Source of the DNA: Rhytidiadelphus loreus
Lineage: Eukaryota; Streptophyta; Bryopsida; Hypnales; Hylocomiaceae
DNA length: 64,000 nucleotides
Direction: 5' to 3'
Assembly (NCBI GenBank): GCA_947034895.1
Contig: OX344764.1
Span: 1,178,001 to 1,242,000, forward strand
Part shown: piece by piece, positions 22,792 through 35,435 of the stretch
Numbering within the stretch: the stretch's first letter is position 1
How the letters are laid out: each line of letters begins with the position of its first letter
Made by a program: the position numbers and the translations under genes
Notes under the pieces: generated by a model
What the model saw: only the letters and a program-made list of their open reading frames with translations
What the model was told of the DNA's origin: nothing
The model's database searches: none

Positions 22792-22829
22792 AAGGAAGGG
22801 CCTTATATACTCGCTCTCGGCCCTTCCTT
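22792..22829 (-). promoter_or_regulatory. TATA box inside a GGGCC hairpin
   Basis: Arms AAGGAAGGGCC (22792-22802) and GGCCCTTCCTT (22819-22829) flank a loop that reads GTATATAAG across the boundary on the minus strand. Downstream comes GAGGTTGTTTGTGG and CCCTCATTC, like the second TATA-like region of element 1. This suggests a third, decayed relative transcribed leftwards. Confidence 0.4.
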
Positions 22830-23047
22830 AGTAAGTTGTTTGTAAATATTATTTTACATTCAATCTAGATATTTTGCTAAACTAACCTAAAGTATTTTCT
22901 AAATAATCTTTGTTTAATGGGAAGGAAGGTCTTCAAGCAAGTTCCTTTTAGGCCCTAAATGGCCTCAGAATCTTTCCAAAATCAAATATTAGATTTTCCT
23001 CAAAGATATTTTGAAAATCTACCTAATTAACCAAGATATTTTGCAAA

Positions 23048-23986
23048 TTAACCCCTAAAGGACCAGGGCCGTTCTTCTATCAAAAACTACTCAAAACTGC
23101 CATTTTTGCTGCATTCATCCAAAAAAACCAAAAAAATACTTTTTTTAGAATCTAACCGTAGGATCTTGTAATTTACTAGTCTAGTATCATGTGGTAAAAA
23201 TTTCATGGAGTTTGACCGTACAGATTGAAAGATATTAGCATTCAAAGTTGAAAAAAGAAAGTTTTTTTGAACTCTAGCCTGCAATTTCAGATGACTTTGA
23301 ATGCCATTTGGGGAAAAAAATTACACCATGGACCTTGAATTTAAAAAATTTTGTGTTGAAGAATTGAGTTGAAAGTCTAGAATTTTTTTTTTAAAAAAAC
23401 ATGATTGATTTTCATTCTTTAAAAAAATTGTTCAGTACAAGTCGGTCCAAGATTGAAAGAAAAACTAAATCTTTAATAGCTCTAAAATGGGATTGAAACA
23501 CAATAATCTCAACGGTGAGATTGTTCTAAATAGAAAAGTTAACCTTGTCAAACAATTCTTTTTGAAAAATTGTGAAAATTGCATTGAGAATTGAATCCTA
23601 TAAGTTATTTTTTCAAGAAGATGCTCAAATTGCCCGAAAAACAAAATTGTTCATAACTTTCACATTACTAATCCAAATGGAATGAATCAAAGCTTCACAT
23701 GTAGAAAAAAATATTATCTTTAAGAAGAAAAAAATTAAAAAATTAATTTCAAATTTTTGTAGATTTATTTTTTTGCCTTGTGAGTTGTGACATGTAAATT
23801 ATGTTTAAGATGCCATAACTTTTGCTCTCGGGCACCAATTGAAATAAAATTTATATTCCCACGAAGCTCATAAGTTTTCCTATCTTATGGGAAAGTTTCC
23901 AAAAAATTCACTGAAAATTGAGATCATAGGAACTTGCCCGAAATCCATTTTGTCCCCCGAGGGGACAATGGTCCTTTAGGGGTTAA
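23048..23986. mobile_element. Family A element, full length
   Basis: Starts TTAACCCCTAAAGGACCA and ends TGGTCCTTTAGGGGTTAA, a perfect 18-bp terminal inverted repeat including TTAA at both borders. A sub-terminal hairpin (TTGTCCC...GGGACAA) lies at ~23950-23968. No open frame of useful length. Copies share internal phrases such as AGATTGAAAGATATTAGC. Confidence 0.8.
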
Positions 23987-23989
23987 TGT

Positions 23990-26626
23990 AAGGTTAGTTC
24001 CAAATTGTTTTTCTTTAGTTCAAAAGATGGCTTCTTACGCAAGACAAGTATCTTGAGCAAATCCAATCTTCGATTTTCCAATAGATATTTGTAAAATCAA
24101 CCTAGGTTAATCCCAAATTACCATAAAAAAGTCAAACTAAGGGCTGACCCTCTCTATCTTTTGAGGGACAACTCAAAATTGAAAACAAACTGCGCCATTG
24201 TGTTCACAAGACCGCAATTAGCATATAAAATCCTTTACCCCTGCCTCCTTAGTTGTTTTTAAGCGCAAATTTGAGTCACAATAACTTTGAACAAAAGTCA
24301 AAAATCTAACTTTTGGAATTTGTGCTTTTTGATGAAACTGTCTGGCTAGGGTGGTTTATAATATTCATAGGAATAAGAATTGACCCTTGTTTCGCTTCAT
24401 TCAAAGACCATTAGCTCCTGGTACGCCGGTCAACCCGCCGCTAAGTTGTAAATTCTTGTAAAATTCGTTGTCGGTCCTAATTCTGGTACTTGGGAATGTT
24501 GAAATGTCTTCAAACTTAACAGGTCTCTTTACTGGCACACAAAACACTATCCTAATTTTTAGTGAGATTTTACCGCAACATTTGTAATTTCTAGGAATTT
24601 ACGAATGCAATTTTAAGCTGTTGACTTCCCATGGAGTCATCGTGGAGTTTTGTAAAATCCCGAAACTTTTGGGCATTCTTCTACAAGATGTCCATCAACA
24701 AAGGAAAAAAACAAATCTCCAATAAAGATGTTATTTTTAGCAATTCCTTAATAATTTCCACCCGGGAGAAAAATTATTCTTGATACCAGGGGAATCTTGG
24801 ATGATCGGACTTCTATTTGACCTCTTGACATGCTTTGACCTAGAAAAGCACCTCTCTGTATGCTTCAATCATCATTTCCTCCATCTTGGTCTGTAAATGA
24901 CTTATATTCTCAAAATTATCTGCAAACAATAAACTCAATTCTTTCGAATCAAATTTTGACTAACTCTAACTAGACTCTATTATTTAGCCAGTTTGTTACA
25001 TGTGTACTTATAGATGTTGTACCATACGAATGAGACACTAGGATTGGCTAACTCTCAAATCCTTTCTTCGCTCGAAATTACTAACTAACTACCTAATTTC
25101 ACTAATAAGACCTAAAATTGGTGAAAATGTAAAGTTTTACATGTTTCACGCATTTAAGGCCATTCCTCACTACTTAGGTAGGGACTTCTACCAAAACTCT
25201 CAATAACTCTATTTTTATGTGTTTTTTTCATATAATTCATCTAAAAACTAATAGAAAATCGCAAAAAATAAGTTCAGAGTTCCAAGTACCAACTTGAGGA
25301 CTCACACTCCCCACGACAAACACCACATAAAAGCCCAATTTGCTTTTTTAATACCTACATCACAACTACCGCATCACAACAACACAAAATTCAATTCGTT
25401 AAATTTACATATTGCAATGACAAATTCTTTCCAAATTATGTGGCACATAAGCTCAATTAATACCATTCACTCATTACCAATATTCGGAACCTAGGTTGGA
25501 ATATACAACCACTAATGGTAATTACTGTAACTCTCTAAAGCATGACTCATACACCATTCATACAATCACTTCACGAACACCTTGAAAATCCCCATTTTGG
25601 CTATAAAAACGCCATGTACATACTACATCGTCCATCCCACTAAAAATCTCCAAATCTAAAATAGTGCATGTACCTCTAAATTGCTTTATTTACTGGTACA
25701 CAAACTATGTTAAAGTTTTTTAGGGAGACCGAGGGAGCATGATACAAATGGAAGTTTGAAAACAATCAAGCACTTCTCAATATACCCTAAACAAATAATG
25801 CTCTATATACCACCTTTTCTCTTGCCCTATGCTCATCACACACCCTATTGTACAACTCTAGTGAATTATCCAACTCTCAACCTACTCTCCTTCCCTTCTC
25901 AAACTAAATTAGTTAGTATAGAGTCTCCTTTCTTACAAAGATACATAGTCTAGGTGTCACTCAAATTGACTTTTTAGCACCCAACTTGGAACCCTAAGCA
26001 AATAGACTCTCCATGAATGCCAACTATTTAGAGTGGTTGGATTTATTTCTCTCTTTGGATGCTTTTTGTATTTGGTAAACTTAAATTCTTATTTTTGAGA
26101 AAGTCAATTTGGGAGTCTTTGTAACTCTCATCATCTCTAAAGAGCCTACCTTGCAACATTGCATGACTTTGCACAGAAGTCAAAACATTGTCGAATGTTG
26201 ATGGGAGACTTCAATATGAAGTGAACATGGGCAATTGGAGGTTTTGTAAGTTAGTAAGGTGGAAAAAATGTAGTATAGGCTGGGACTAATTTCCAAACAC
26301 GAATTCTTGATTTTCGACCATCAATTCCTCCATTCTTTTCATGACACATCTACTTGGTTTGGAGTGCCGAAGTGAAAAGGAATAGTCTCTTAAATGAGTG
26401 GTTTTAGAATAGTCTACACATTGGACCTGGGTCCATATCAACTTTTGCCTTCTAAAATTCATAGTAATTTCAATTCAAACAATAAAATTACCAAATTTTG
26501 ACAATCCCCCGGCCCTCATTTCTATCTTTGCACTTGTGAAAATATTTCCTTCACCTTACTATACTCCACATCATGTCCACAAGTGCTTATTTGGTCGGTT
26601 ACGGGTGGTCACACCTTAGTGAGTAA
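23990..26626. other. AT-rich intergenic, nothing certain
   Basis: No gene family, RNA gene or paired transposon termini recognised. Short open frames at 25294-25494 and 25756-25953 have no protein-like pattern. Confidence 0.5.
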
Positions 26627-26917
26627 GTGAAGTCTAGTGAGAATGAATGCTTCATGCTTTCAATTGCAAGGAAATTATTTGGATGCTTGGAAAACAAAGA
26701 GGCGGCCATGATGGCTCTGTGTCTTTATGGAGGAGACAGTCACCGGAAGAGCAACTCATTTTTGGCCATGCTTTTTGACAAGTTGTGCGACTCAGAACTA
26801 GCAACTTTCGTTAGTAATTTCAAACCATACACAGCACATGCAACCCTTTTTCTTTGGCACCATGGGGGCCATATTGCACCACTGTTTCAAAATAAATCTC
26901 CCCTTGTTGCCAACTAA
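26627..26917 (+). other. Open frame of 97 codons, unknown
   Basis: Slightly GC-richer than its surroundings. Reads SIARKLFGCLENKEAAMMAL and later ATLFLWHHGGHIAPLF. It opens with GTG, and the first ATG is at residue 7 or later. No family recognised; it may be a gene fragment carried in a repeat. Confidence 0.25.
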
Positions 26918-27169
26918 AAGTAGTCTTTTTTTGCCATTAATTTTCCATTTTCTATTTTAAATGTGGAAGAAGTTGCCTAATTTGGATGAAAAAGTGCATG
27001 GATAAAATTGAAAATTGTTTTTTTGTCCAAAAGATGGACGAATGTAGAAATACAATGCTTCACCAATTTTTTAGTGATGATCATCCTGGCACTTTCTCAA
27101 AAAAACAAAAACAAAACCCAATGCACAGGGGTTCTCTATTGTAGCCACATGTAAACTCTCTTGACATTC

Positions 27170-27401
27170 TTAACCCTTAAATGTCAACACAGGCATTTGG
27201 TGTCCGATGGATGATAGGGAATCCTTCTAGTAGTACAAAAGTGCAATTATTCATCCTCAGAATTTTGTGGTGAAAAGGGGAGGTCTTCTATAGTACTTTG
27301 ACTTCTAATGAATGTTTTTGCTATTTCTTAAGCCAATGATTCTCACATGGTAATGAAAAGGGATGATTTCCAAGATCACCCATTTGTCCTTTAAGGGTTA
27401 A
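27170..27401. mobile_element. Family A element, short (232 bp)
   Basis: Borders TTAACCCTTAAATG and CCTTTAAGGGTTAA, again with TTAA at each edge; internally deleted relative to the 0.9-kb copy. Confidence 0.6.
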
Positions 27402-28411
27402 TGGAGTTGACTATCTGTCCAAGCACTTGGCATTTGAGAGCCGATCAACCCACTTTCAACCAAATTATAAAAAATCATTCATTCAAAGTTCATTGGGTTG
27501 AAAATTGAAAATTGAAGTATTTCATCGAATAGAAATCACCGACGTTTGGGTTTTTTTTTAAACAAATGGAAAATAATTGGATCACAAAGAAACATATTTT
27601 AGACTAGATGTGAGAAATCTTACAAGATTTCTATAGAAAATTGTTTAGAAAAAATTGTTCATCAACAAAATGTTTAATATTTTCAAGTGGAACTTGCATG
27701 AAACCGGTAGTGGAATCCCAAAGCGATCAAGCACCAAGGAGAAAAGACAAATTTACTCATGCCATCTAACCATCTGCCACCCAAAATTACATGTACTCTT
27801 AATTTTCCATATCCCAATGTCCCATATATGGATATGGATATGAAGTATGGTGTACAAATACATGCATATATTGATATGAATACAATTTAGTATGCCTTAT
27901 TATTTCATAGTTTTTGCCTCATTAATCCATGTCATCTATTAGGGATATTTTCTATGACTATTGACAAGTTGTAATTAAAAAATCTTCAAGGGTCTGGGCA
28001 TTGCAAACAAAAATTTGAACATAATCATAGGAAAATTTCTTTTATTATCCATTAATAAGTCCAATAGACAATCAATTCTACCTCTCTATACTCAAGCACT
28101 CATGTATTGTTTTTTTTAACAAGTCCAATAAACAATTCTTCTTCTCAATACTCATGCACTCTTACATGTAGATTGAGTAATTTAGTACATACAATGTGTA
28201 GCAAAACTGAATCAAACTCTTCTAATTCGTGATTCAATCAACAATGTAGAGAAATTGGCAATAGGTCATCAAAAACTATAAATTGTGCATTATAATAGTT
28301 TAAGTAGGATACATTTTGATGGAAAAATTGTCTCTTTCACATTAACATATAATAAAGAATTATATTTAACAGAAACCATGTTCCTTGACTCACTTTTGCA
28401 TCCTCTATCAC
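27402..28411. other. AT-rich intergenic, nothing certain
   Basis: Only short frames without protein-like pattern. Confidence 0.5.
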
Positions 28412-29660
28412 AAAACTTTATGCACCTACCTTTACTAGCTGAAACAACTTGGATTTGCTTTGGCATGCTCTTATACAACCTTCTATACTTCTTTGGTGTA
28501 ATGGAGCCCAACATTCCTCAACACTCCCACAACTCTAAAATTCATGTTGGAGCACTTTCATATTGATTGAGATGGCTTTTTAATTAGTTTTGTTGAAAGA
28601 TGCTCAATTGGATTTAGATTAGGAGATTACATAGGCTACTTAAAAACATTAAATTTTTGTGATCTTAACCATTGGCAAACACTTTTTGTTGTATGTTTGG
28701 GATCATTATCATGCTGAAATCAAACGGAAAGCCATTACAATGTATAATAATAAAATCTCTCTTCAAGATTTCTTTATATTGATGCGGATCCATTCTTCCT
28801 TCAACTCTTCAATAGATGCTAAGGCCTTGGAACGTCATGCAACACCACACCATCACTGAACCACCACCAAACTTTACTATTTGTTGAAATTGTCTTAAAT
28901 CACAAGATTGTCCATTACAAATCGAACACCAACTACAACCACCTGGCAAAATTTGGTTTACCTTTGTCTCACATTAGAAGAGATTTCAGGATTTTAAGGG
29001 CCGTTTCAAGGCCGTTCCCGGCGCTGTTCTCCCGGCAGTAAAAGAACGCCGATGTCAGATTTATTTATTTTTGAAAAAAATAAAAATAAAAATAAAATCT
29101 AAGTCCTTAAAATGAGAAACAAAGTTTAAAAAAAAAAATTTTTTTTTCCGAAAAATCTGACCTGGCCGTCTCTCGGCCAGGTCAGCACAGGCCGGGAACA
29201 ACGGATATCGGCGGTTCTCGGGGGGGGTCGAGTTGGGAACTTGCAGCCCTCCCCGAGAGCCAAAACACATGTAATGTCAAAGAAGATAATGTGCTCCCAA
29301 TCACAAATGGTTCAATGTATATGGCGTTTAGCAAAATTAAGTTGTTCTTTGATGTGTTTATGGTTCAATTTTGGCTTTTTTTGCTTCACTTTCAATATGA
29401 GCCCTACAACACGTAAAGCCCTTCTCACTATATCAACACTTATAGTAATTTGGCATTTCCTATGTACATTTAATTTGGGGCAACTTGTGTTGCAACATCA
29501 ATACTTCCTAACATAGCAACTTTGACACATACTCTCTCCTATGCATTTGTAAGTACTTGTAGTCTACCACCACCACTAGCTTCAAGATCAAACAATTTCT
29601 TTTTCCTAATTCATGCAATATGATTCTAAGTCACCTTCAACTCATTTGTTACATCCCTTG
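28412..29660 (-). pseudogene. Tc1/IS630 transposase (DD34E), decayed and interrupted
   Basis: The transposase reads right to left, with frame changes and stops. N-terminal helix-turn-helix traces (GGGRLQVLTNA, DVATQVAPN) are followed by KKPKLNHKHIKEQLNFAKRH, then CDWEHIIFFD with the first catalytic Asp (codon 29276-29278). There an inserted family B element (28971-29277) breaks it. Beyond it: VKFGGGSVMVWCCMTFQG, GRMDPHQYKEILKRD, QHDNDPKHTTKSV with the second Asp (28708-28710), SPNLNPIEHL with the Glu (28603-28605), and the C-terminal YKSMPKQIQVV...ASKG. Asp to Glu is exactly 34 intervening residues, which defines the Tc1 DD34E group. Tc1 enzymes cut and paste into TA sites. Plants usually carry DD39D mariners, so this group is unexpected. 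Terminal repeats were not found. Confidence 0.85.
28971..29277. mobile_element. Family B element inside the DD34E transposase
   Basis: Termini ACATTAGAAGAGAT and its inverted, diverged partner ending TAATGT. The core holds a perfect 12-bp hairpin (CTGACCTGGCCG, loop TCTCT, CGGCCAGGTCAG) and an A-rich centre. It sits directly after the first catalytic Asp codon, so it post-dates the transposase. Confidence 0.7.
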
Positions 29661-30462
29661 TAGAACTACTAGCTTCCAACTTCAAAAAAATAGAGTTATC
29701 AAGGTCTATTCTAACACTAGCAGAAAACTCCTATAGGTACACCATGATTATTGAACAAGATCCACAAACAACATGTAGAGAGCTTTGAGATGAAGTATAG
29801 TCCAAATGTACATTAGAATCTAAATTTTCCAATGTTGAATTCTTCTTCTTCAACCTCATTGAGTTTGATGTGGAGAGGCATGCAAAATTAAGTCATGACA
29901 TGTGTTAAAGCTCAAATAGCAGTTTCTAATCACAACTTGTGTATTTGTTAATATTGATTGAGTGCCAAGTAGACAACTTGGAATAATATCTTCTAACAAT
30001 GAAAATATAAAAATTCACTTCACTGAGTCGTCAACAAGTGAGGCTCAAATTTCCATTTTTAGATGGCTTACTCAAATTTGTTTTATATTATATTTGTCAT
30101 ATTTTAACCTTATGGACTAATAATATAAATCTAGATGATGGATGCAATAAATAACTTCTAAAAACACTATATATCCATGTTTGTCCTTGGTTATACACTC
30201 CAATGTCAACTAGATTGATGGGCTCATATAAATGCTCCACTCATCCCCAAGTCAATTATCTAGACAACATGTTATTCTACAATATTCTCCAACTCACAGA
30301 TAGAAGAGTTGAATTAGATTTCTCAACATTGTAGTTCAATTAATTTCTATTATAATCGAATTGGCAATTTACCAACAACACACTTCTTAACACCAAGAAT
30401 GAAAATTGAAATCAATTAGACTCATTACAACACATTCATTCATTACAATCTAGCTAGAATTA
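29661..30462. other. Intergenic, no gene seen
   Basis: May include the 5' terminal part of the DD34E element; no terminus identified. Confidence 0.4.
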
Positions 30463-30910
30463 GCCTCAGGAAGATCATTCTTTGTAATTTAAGGAATACA
30501 CTTGAGTTAAGAGGGTATTTGATGTGGGGCTATTTACCTTAATTATTGCATTTAAAATGACCATATTTTTACATGAAAAGGTACAAGAGGCATATTTCTA
30601 GTACCCTATAGTTTTTATAAATTCAATCATGCAAATTTTTAAATGGATTTTTTTTAAGTGTTCAATTTTTTCCCGTCTCCACCCTACTTTACAAATTTTT
30701 CATGTCCATTGATTTGGACGGACAAGTTGTTGACGAGCTATCTGGGCTATCTAGGCCATCCAAAATTTTATTTTTTTATTTTTTTGACGGACTAAACAAC
30801 TTGTCCATTGACTTGGACGTTTTGTTGGTCTAACGGACATCTAGACATGACATGATGCTAAAAACCCTAGTTCAATCCACATATTTACTCATCTTACTAA
30901 GAAAATTTGC
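30463..30910. repeat. Direct repeat, copy 1 (~450 bp)
   Basis: Shares GATCATTCTTTGTAATTTAA, GTTAAGAGGGTATTT and further blocks with 31230-32106 in the same orientation. It could be terminal repeats of a miniature retrotransposon (TRIM) with a ~320-bp interior, or a simple duplication. No primer-binding site recognised. Confidence 0.6.
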
Positions 30911-31229
30911 AACATCATTGAGGTTGTTATTATAAACGGCTAGCATATTTCAAATAGCCATCTGTTGACCTATAGAGGAGCTACCACCTTGTGGACCCAT
31001 AGAGCTCATTCCCACATTTTTTGACTTGAAAGGCGATAAAACGTGTCTGGATGGATGATCTAGCCTTCGCTATCATCTTCACCTCCACTTGGTAGCAAGG
31101 ATTCAACCATACCACCAACAAAATTCCTCACAACCTTCATGCTCCAAAGGGTCCAAAATCTAACATCACTAAATGTAGAATGATTGAATACAATTAAGAA
31201 ATTAAGTTCGACAAAAGAAGTCAATTTTT

Positions 31230-32106
31230 GCCTTGGGGAGATCATTCTTTGTAATTTAAGGTATACACCGGAGTTAAGAGGGTATTTAATGTGGGGCTAT
31301 ATACCTTAATCATTGCATTTAAAATGCCATATTTTTACATAAAAAGGTACAAGAGGTATATTTTCAATACCTATGGTTTTTATAAATTCAATCATGCAAT
31401 TTTTTAAGTAGGTCTATCTTACATATAAAATTTAAGTGTTCAATTTTTCCCGATCCCACCCTACTTTACAGATTTTTCATGTCCATTGATTTGGACAAAC
31501 AAGTTGTCGATGGGCCATCTAGGCCATCTAAAAATTTATTCATGTTTGCCATTTTAGTTCACGATGTAGCAAAGAAAGCTTCCCATTCCCATCATTGTCC
31601 TCTAAAGCCAACATCATCTCTCCTGTTTACCATTTCAGTTCACAATGTGGTGAAGAAAGCTCCCCATTCCGATCACTGTCCTTTGAAGCCAACGTCATCA
31701 ATGTTCAACTTTAGACTACAATCCTCTATTTTGACGTCGCAACATTATAATATCTCTTCAAGTTAAATTGCAATTTCATTGTAGCAATCCGTTTTTCGGC
31801 AACATTTTTTGCTATCTGTTGGATAAGACATATGAGAACTCTTGAATGGAATGCACACTAGACAACTCAACACACAAATATACTTGGCCAAACGCTACAA
31901 TATGAGTACCACAAAGTACCGGCAAGATTCAAAACTCACAAGGGATGAAAGTCCTTAAATTGTATCCGGTGAAGTGATTAGGTGCTTTTGAGACAACAAC
32001 ATGTCCGTCGACTTGGACTTTTTGTCGGTTTGACGGACTTCTAGACATGATGTAATGCTAAAAATCCTAGTCCACATCTATACTCATCTTTCTAAGAAAA
32101 TTTTGC
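31230..32106. repeat. Direct repeat, copy 2, with a ~450-bp insertion
   Basis: Aligns with copy 1 at both ends (to ~31530 and from ~31995). The middle, ~31545-31995, is extra sequence that includes a two-unit tandem repeat. Confidence 0.6.
31548..31710. repeat. Two-unit ~81-bp tandem repeat
   Basis: Units starting GCCATTTTAGTTCAC and ACCATTTCAGTTCAC. In one frame both read VH(D/N)V(A/V)KKA.HS.HCPLKPTSS, so the repeat keeps frame. No family recognised. Confidence 0.55.
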
Positions 32107-32998
32107 ATGACCCCTATCTATCAAGGCTAACTTATTAATAAGAATTCCTACTATATAATGCTTTTACACAATTTAGTTTATATATATTAGAGTATGTAGT
32201 AATTCATGGACCTTATACTAGCCCTACATATTATATCATTTTTTTCCACTTCAAATTAAATGGATCCTATCTTTTAACTCGTGTAGTTTTCTAAAAACTA
32301 GATAGTGATCTTCCCAAGGAATTAGCCCTCAAAGGACCAAGGCAAATTTTCCCTCAAAAACCGCTCGAAACTACCATTTCTATAGTGTACATCAAAATTT
32401 CCAAGAAAATATTTTTGGGATAATATAACCATAAGATCTTATACTAGACTCTTGTACAAGAAGAGGGGGTAAAAATTTTGTGACATTTGACAATACATAC
32501 TGAAATATATTAGCATTTGAAGGGAAAGTTATTTATTTTACCTTGCTTGAGAATTTTAGATGCCTTTGACCACTGATCGTGGGAGATTTTCACACTATGG
32601 ATTTTGAATTTAAAACTCTAGAATATTAAAGGTCATGTTAGGTATGTCTCTACAAATTTTCAAGGTAGAAAAAGACATGAAGCACATCCAAGAAAATCTT
32701 GCAATGCAACAATGTCCTAAAGTTTATAATACACTAAATAAATTTTCGACCACATTTTCTGCTAGATGTACTAATGGTCTAGAAGCTCAAAAATTTTGGA
32801 AAAAAAACAAATCCTCTAATTCCTATAGAATTTAGAAGGAATATGTGACTAATGTTGCAATTTATAGAGTGCTAAATAAAAAAGTCAAAATTATGAGGTC
32901 AAATTTCAATCAATAAAAATCCAAAATTCATGAAACTTGTAACATGTGATTCTAGTCAAGATGTACATTCTTCCTTTAAAAATAAATGAGACGTTTTG

Positions 32999-33297
32999 AC
33001 ATTAGAAGAGATATTGGACCAGGGGAAGGGCATTCCAGGCCTGTTCCCCTAGCTGTGAACCAAATGAACGCAGTCAGATAAAATAATAAAAAATTAAATT
33101 AAATTAAAAATTAAAAAAATTAAAAATTAAAAAAATTAATTAATTTTTAATTAAAAAAATAATTAAAAAATAATTAAATATTACAGTTTGATGTGGCCGA
33201 ACTTCGGCCACATCAGACTACGTAGGTGGCTGAGTTCCCTGCGTTAGAAAACACAGGGAACTCACGGCCATGTGAAGGAGCTGAATTTCCCCTTATG
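32999..33297. mobile_element. Family B element
   Basis: Ends CATTAGAAGAGAT and (inverse) CCCCTTATG. The core hairpin is GATGTGGCCGAA with TTCGGCCACATC, and the centre is built of AATTA-type low-complexity sequence. Confidence 0.65.
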
Positions 33298-33598
33298 CTT
33301 TTCAGAAAAAGTATATTTTTACATAGAAATTTCATTAAAATAATAATAGGTCTAAATATAGTTCATTCTAAGTGAAATTGCACGTAAAGGTAGAATCCCT
33401 TCTATACAATATGTCCAAATTTCACTTCATAATTCCAATTTCTCAATTTATGAGAGCAATTTATATGGTGGTCAACTACTTTGGGGAGTCATTGTACATT
33501 AGTGTTGATGACATTAATAACAAAGCATTTGTAGAAACTATTAATCAAATGTCCATGAATATGGTGGATTTAAATCCAATACATGAACTAAAGTTGCC

Positions 33599-34244
33599 TT
33601 AACCTCTAAATGCCCAAGGCACCAAATTTTGATACTTTGAAGGTAAAAGAAACCTAACCAAGTGCTATTTTTAATAGTTTATATTATTGAAAAATTATTT
33701 TTGAAGTCTAGTTTTAGCATCAAAAATCCAATTTTAAAAATAATTGATTATGTTTTTTCTATTCAAGATTTTGTGCAAAGATGTCCATCACAATCTTGAT
33801 TTTCCATAGTATCGAGGGCTCTTGGAAATGAGCCTCAAATACACTAGATCTTGGAGAAAAAATCACATTAGAAATTCATTTAAAAAAATTGTAGAGTAGA
33901 TTTTGAGAAGCCATGAATTAATTGAAGTTATGCATGTTAGGCCCTTTATCCTCATATTTTTTTGGAGACCAAATTTTTAGATCTGACATGTGAAAAAAGG
34001 ATTGAAAGACTTCAAATCACTTTTGCAATCTTGACACTTTCATGATCAAACATTATAATCTTTCAATCCATAAGTAATATTTTTGTATTTTCTTTTCCTT
34101 ATGTGATCTCGAGTATGTTTGGATTGAATTTGTACAGTTAAATTTTTTTTTAAATTGATTCAATTTATCAATTTATTGTCTTTTTGTTCAATTTTGAGCA
34201 AATTCCTAGAAGCTCAAAAAAGGCCTTGGGCATTTAGGAGTTAG
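33599..34244. mobile_element. Family A element (variant)
   Basis: Inverted ends TTAACCTCTAAATGCCCAAG and CTTGGGCATTTAGGAGTTAG, matching over about 20 bp with two mismatches. Confidence 0.6.
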
Positions 34245-35435
34245 CTTCTAAAAAACCATTATCCTCTCACGGAACAAAAATGGATTAAGGACAAGTTTCT
34301 ACAACCTCAATTTTTAGTGAAACTTTTTAAAACTTTCTCAAAAGACAGAAAAACTTCTTATGTTCATGGGAATTTAATTTTTTATTTCAATCAATGCCTA
34401 GGAGCAAAAGTTATGCCATCCTAAACATAATTTTCACATCACCAAGCAGAAAAAGAAATCTACAAATACTTGAAATTAATTAATTTTTTAAATTTCATCT
34501 TATATATCATATTCTTATCTAAATGTGAAGCTTTGATTCATTCCATTTGGATTGGTGATGTGAAAGTTAGAAACAATGACTTGTTTTTCTGGCAATCTAA
34601 CATCTTCTTGAAAAAATAACTTTTAGATTCATTTCTGAATGCAATGTTCACAATTTTTCAAAGAAATTTGTTTGACAAGGTTAAGTTTTCTTGCTAGAAC
34701 AATCTCAACATTGGAAATATTGTATTTCAATCCCATTTGAGAGCTATCAATGATTTAGCCATTTTTCTTTCAATTTCGAGATCTACTTCTACTTAACAAT
34801 TTTTTAAAGAATGAAAATCAAGCATTTTATTTTTGAATTCTTTTTTATAAACTTCTAATTCAATTCTTCAACACAAAATATTTTTTTATTCAAAGTCCAT
34901 AGTGCAAAAAGAATTCACAAATGGCGATGAAAGTCATCTAAAATTGTAAATCAATGTTTGAAAAAACTTTTCTTTTACCAACTTTGAATGCTAATATCTT
35001 CCAAATATTTGCAATTATTATTCAATATCTAAAATATTGCTTGTATATGGCTACTATAATATTGCATATTTATTATCTTAAATTAAATAAGGTCTAAATT
35101 CGATTTTTTTTAAATAAAAATGCAATTTTATGCATACTTTGCTTCTTATGTTACACTATATTGTATTTTATTTAAAACTTTTTATTCCTCGATTAGTTAT
35201 AGCAACTAGTTATTGCAATTGTAGTGTAAGAATTTTTTGGAGAGGCACTACAAGTTCAAAGTTCCAAAGCCCTATTTAAGGCCAATTTCTAATATTCTAC
35301 TCTTCATTTGGTACAAAAAAAATACTTAATTGAAGTGGGTTTTCATTCTGACTATACCTAACATATATTTCAAGTAATTAAGTTTCACTTTGTTAGGAAT
35401 CAATACTTCCAAATTGTGCCATCACATAGATATAT
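34245..35435. other. Decayed family A-like sequence
   Basis: Contains family A phrases (TTCATTCCATTTGGATT, AATGCTAATATCTTCCAA) without clear ends. No gene seen. Confidence 0.45.

Noticed and set aside
30463..32106. Full LTR retrotransposon
   Set aside because: The direct repeats are real, but there is no primer-binding site, TG/CA edge or target duplication that I can see.
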